In this document: one piece after another, positions 6,090 through 8,033 of the stretch
Layout: each line of letters opens with the position of its first letter
Numbering within the stretch: the first letter of the stretch is position 1
NCBI GenBank assembly: GCA_050942695.1
Contig: JBMNNU010000144.1
Coordinates: forward strand, 1-8,033
Reading direction: 5' to 3'
Source of the DNA: JBMNNU01 sp050942695
Lineage (GTDB): Bacteria; Chloroflexota; UBA6077
DNA length: 8,033 bases
Notes under the pieces: model-generated
Told to the model about the DNA's origin: nothing
The model's input: only the letters and a program-made list of their open reading frames with translations
Database searches by the model: none
Made by a program: the position numbers and the translations under genes

Positions 6090-6119
6090 ATTATATCAGA
6101 CAGAGTGTTGTCGGACCAA
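6090..6119 (-). promoter_or_regulatory. Extended -10 promoter predicting a leaderless smpB mRNA
   Basis: On the minus strand TGATATAAT (6098-6090) is a perfect extended -10 element (TGnTATAAT). TTGGTC (6119-6114) lies 18 bp upstream as a weak -35. The -10 ends 5 nt before the ATG of smpB, so transcription would begin at or within a base of the A of the start codon. The lack of any ribosome site in front of smpB agrees with this. The promoter would also serve the downstream tmRNA. Confidence 0.65.
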
Positions 6120-6136
6120 GCCTGGATCGCGAAATT

Positions 6137-7390
6137 TTAGGGATTCGAGCCATCTCCTAGCAGTATCTCCAACGCCCTCTGCAACTGCGGGTCCGTATCC
6201 CCCTGCCCATCTTTGGACATCTCCACAACAACATCAGGGGTCAGACCAGTACCCTCGATGGGCTTCTCTTTCGGCGTGAGCCAATGGGCTATAGTGATGT
6301 GGACCCCAGACCCATCGCTCAGCACCCGCACGCTCTGCATGGAGCCCTTCCCGTAGCTTCTCTCACCAACTAACGCCGCCCTCCCGCTGTCCTGTAGCGC
6401 TCCCGCCACAATCTCAGACGCGCTGGCGCTGCCTCGATCTATCAGCACAACCATCGGTATCTGGACGGCTACTCCTCCCGGCTTAACGGGGAACTCCAGC
6501 TTCTCGCCATTTGCTCTCACTTCATACAGCACGATGCCGCTATCCAAGAACTGGCTTGCGACATCTATGGCCGCGATCAAGTAGCCGCCTGGGTTAGCGC
6601 GCAGATCGAGAATAAGACCTTTGGGGTTCTCAGCAAGCATCGTTTGTAGCGCATCTACCAGTTCGTTTTTCGTCTGAACCCCAAACTGGCTGATCCTCAA
6701 ATAGGCAACATGCTCGTCCAGCATCTTATATCGAACCGATTCCACCGGTATCTCGTCCCGAACTACCTGGAAGGTCAAAGGCTCAGGCTCGCCATCTCTT
6801 GACACAGTCAGTGTAACGGTTGTGCCCTTAGGGCCTCGGATGAGCGATACAGCTTGATATACCGTGAGTCCCTCCAGGGGCTTGCCGTCTGCATGTGTGA
6901 TGACGTCTCCCGGCTTGAGGCCGGCTTTTTCCCCAGGTGTCCCCTCTTGCGGTGCGACTATGATGAGCCTGCCATCCGCATCCATCTCCACATAGACGCC
7001 AATGCCTTCGAAACCTCCCCGCAGCTGTGTTTCATTGACGATTCTCTCCTGCGGGTCGACGAAAACGGTGTGGGTATCACCAAGGCTCTGCAGCATGCCT
7101 CTTATGGCGCCATAGGTAATGCTGGTAGCATCCAGTTTCGCCTTATCGTAGAACTCTTTCTCTACCCAGGACCACGCTTCCCAAAACAGTTTGAATTTCT
7201 CCGTGAGCTCGTCCGCGGTGGCAGCTTGAGAGGTTGGCGCGGCTGCCGCAACTACCGTTCGTTGGCTGCTTACACCGTATCCAGCGAGGAACGATACGCA
7301 AGCCACAAGTACGATTATCAGCGCTAAGACTACACTCTTTAACGTTCTGGACACTTCTATCTCTATCCTGTTTTGAATAGGGTTATCCAA
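6137..7390 (-). CDS. Membrane-anchored S41 family C-terminal processing peptidase with PDZ domain (TTG start)
   Basis: A CtpA/Prc-type serine protease that cleaves or degrades proteins outside the cytoplasm after recognising their C-termini. Residues about 18-40 form one hydrophobic segment (uncleaved anchor or signal peptide), followed by an Ala-rich linker. Residues about 60-110 hold the family's N-terminal helical part with SLGDTHTVFVDP. A PDZ domain runs from about 115 to 212 (GGFEGIGV, GTPGEKAGLKPGDVI). The S41 catalytic core follows: LDLRANPGG (261-269), GSASASEIVAGAL with nucleophile Ser323, and YGKGSMQ with base Lys348 and Gln352. The spacing of 25 between Ser and Lys matches characterised members. 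The 417-aa length is usual. The TTG start at 7390 directly follows an in-frame stop and sits against GAAGG with no spacing; a GTG at codon 13 (7354) is an alternative that still leaves the membrane segment intact. Confidence 0.93.
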   Translation of the reverse strand: MDNPIQNRIEIEVSRTLKSVVLALIIVLVACVSFLAGYGVSSQRTVVAAAAPTSQAATADELTEKFKLFWEAWSWVEKEFYDKAKLDATSITYGAIRGMLQSLGDTHTVFVDPQERIVNETQLRGGFEGIGVYVEMDADGRLIIVAPQEGTPGEKAGLKPGDVITHADGKPLEGLTVYQAVSLIRGPKGTTVTLTVSRDGEPEPLTFQVVRDEIPVESVRYKMLDEHVAYLRISQFGVQTKNELVDALQTMLAENPKGLILDLRANPGGYLIAAIDVASQFLDSGIVLYEVRANGEKLEFPVKPGGVAVQIPMVVLIDRGSASASEIVAGALQDSGRAALVGERSYGKGSMQSVRVLSDGSGVHITIAHWLTPKEKPIEGTGLTPDVVVEMSKDGQGDTDPQLQRALEILLGDGSNP

Positions 7391-7415
7391 CCTTCAGAAG
7401 CTACAAAGTGCCAGC

Positions 7416-7444
7416 AGTGTAGCAGTTACCCTCGATCGCCGCAA
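7416..7444 (-). promoter_or_regulatory. Possible proximal promoter of the S41 peptidase gene
   Basis: TTGCGG (7444-7439) and TACACT (7421-7416) on the minus strand are 17 bp apart. The matches are 3 of 6 and 4 of 6. Transcription would start about 20 nt before the TTG start codon. It competes with the upstream candidate, whose -10 is better. Confidence 0.3.
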
Positions 7445-7462
7445 CCGGTATTACGATTCCGA

Positions 7463-7491
7463 TTTATAAGGGTGGACTATTGGAGGAACAA
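7463..7491 (-). promoter_or_regulatory. Possible distal promoter of the S41 peptidase gene
   Basis: TTGTTC (7491-7486) and TATAAA (7468-7463) on the minus strand are separated by 17 bp; the -10 matches 5 of 6 positions. It lies just after the terminator of the upstream dehydrogenase gene, as expected for a new transcription unit covering the peptidase and perhaps smpB-ssrA. The -35 lies inside a tandem 9-bp repeat (AGGAACAAG at 7484-7492, AGGAACAAT at 7493-7501). Confidence 0.45.
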
Positions 7492-7505
7492 GAGGAACAA
7501 TTAGT

Positions 7506-7537
7506 AAAAAAGCGGGCGGTCTATCGACTGCCCGCTT
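7506..7537 (-). terminator. Intrinsic terminator of the glutamate dehydrogenase gene
   Basis: A 12-bp stem, AAGCGGGCGGTC/GACTGCCCGCTT (7510-7521 and 7526-7537, one G-U pair, TATC loop), is followed on the minus strand by TTTTTT (7511-7506, partly in the stem). It lies about 50 nt after the stop codon of the dehydrogenase gene. The orientation is clear because the plus-strand side has no T-run. This is a textbook Rho-independent terminator. Confidence 0.9.
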
Positions 7538-7586
7538 CGTATGAGCAATGATGGCATCAGGACTCCCCATATTGCGCTATTTTGCA

Positions 7587-8033
7587 TCATGGGTATATGC
7601 CGCGGATCCTTCCGGCCTCTGCCACTCGTTTGATAGCCAGCATATTGGCCGCAATTCTCATGCTGACTTCGTACTCCTCGGCTATCTTCCTGACGTCTTG
7701 GAAAGACCTCACCATGATGGCTTCCAATCGAGCATTGATCTCCTCAAGAGTCCAATAATAGGCCATCAGATTCTGCACCCACTCGAAGTAGGATACAGTC
7801 ACTCCGCCGGCATTGGCCAAAATATCGGGAATGATCAAAGTGCCCTTCGCTGTCAGTATCTCGTCGGCTTGAGGAGTTGTCGGGCCATTCGCGTCCTCAG
7901 CGATCAGCTTGGCCTTTATGCGAGGGGCGTTACGCTCTGTAATCTGCTTCTCGAGAGCGGCTGGGATAAGAATATCGCATTCCAACTCCAGAAGGTCCTC
8001 GTTGCTGATCGGCTCCGTGCCAGGCGCATTCAC
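7587..8033 (-). CDS. Glutamate dehydrogenase (Glu/Leu/Phe/Val family), C-terminal part
   Basis: The last 149 codons of a hexameric-type glutamate dehydrogenase, which interconverts glutamate and 2-oxoglutarate plus ammonia with NAD(P). The frame runs off the right edge of the window, and the GTG at 8033 is an internal valine, not a start. The visible part is the second half of the nucleotide-binding domain and the C-terminal helices: CDILIPAALEKQIT (about 24-37 of the fragment), NAPRIKAKLIAEDANGPTTPQAD (about 35-57), PDILANAGGVTVSYFEWVQN (about 69-88), and the end LAIKRVAEAGRIRGIYP. Family members usually have EGAN or EAAN where this protein has EDAN. The catalytic Lys and Asp of the substrate domain lie outside the window. 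Specificity for glutamate rather than leucine or phenylalanine is inferred from the strong resemblance of the SYFEWVQN region to GDH. Confidence 0.94.
   Translation of the reverse strand: MNAPGTEPISNEDLLELECDILIPAALEKQITERNAPRIKAKLIAEDANGPTTPQADEILTAKGTLIIPDILANAGGVTVSYFEWVQNLMAYYWTLEEINARLEAIMVRSFQDVRKIAEEYEVSMRIAANMLAIKRVAEAGRIRGIYP

Noticed and set aside
5737..6279. 180-aa plus-strand frame
   Set aside because: Antisense to smpB and the end of the peptidase gene; spans their promoter and stop codon.
6854..7327. 157-aa plus-strand frame
   Set aside because: Antisense to the S41 peptidase gene, which has full catalytic motifs.

Overview
The window reads as a stretch of bacterial chromosome with ordinary housekeeping content, moderately GC-rich and compactly coded. 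No phage, plasmid, CRISPR or defence genes were seen. The MutL, IMP dehydrogenase, SmpB, S41 peptidase and glutamate dehydrogenase proteins, together with a short tmRNA tag, suggest a member of the Chloroflexota, possibly Dehalococcoidia-like. That placement is an impression from protein style only; no database was consulted.

Layout. On the plus strand the window opens inside mutS (C-terminal ATPase part), followed 8 nt later by a complete mutL that starts with TTG. An imperfect hairpin closes this mismatch-repair pair. Convergent to it, on the minus strand, lies a small stand-alone XRE-family HTH regulator with a well-spaced sigma70-type promoter and a repeated 6-mer in its leader. A gene-poor stretch of about 600 bp follows; it holds a roughly 104-bp hairpin-rich dispersed-type repeat. 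Next, on the plus strand, is a 93-residue, highly charged protein of unknown function. From there to the end everything is on the minus strand. Read in the direction of transcription, the order is: the C-terminal part of a glutamate dehydrogenase gene with a strong intrinsic terminator, a membrane-anchored S41 (CtpA-type) peptidase with PDZ domain, smpB, the tmRNA gene ssrA (357 nt, encoded CCA, tag AKEPLPLAA) with its own intrinsic terminator, and guaB.

How they work together. MutS and MutL form the mismatch-repair recognition and matchmaking/nicking pair. SmpB and tmRNA are the two parts of the trans-translation ribosome-rescue system and sit 8 nt apart, so they are probably expressed together. 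The S41 peptidase just upstream degrades or trims proteins outside the cytoplasm by recognising C-termini; a link with tail-tagged proteins is only a contextual thought. guaB (GMP synthesis) starts directly after the tmRNA terminator with no clear promoter of its own.

The most notable points are a smpB promoter whose spacing predicts a leaderless mRNA, a terminator inside the guaB leader, the complete and readable tmRNA with its short tag, a Glu-to-His change in the MutL endonuclease motif, and a possible autoregulatory operator for the XRE gene. I do not see an obviously new multi-gene system here.
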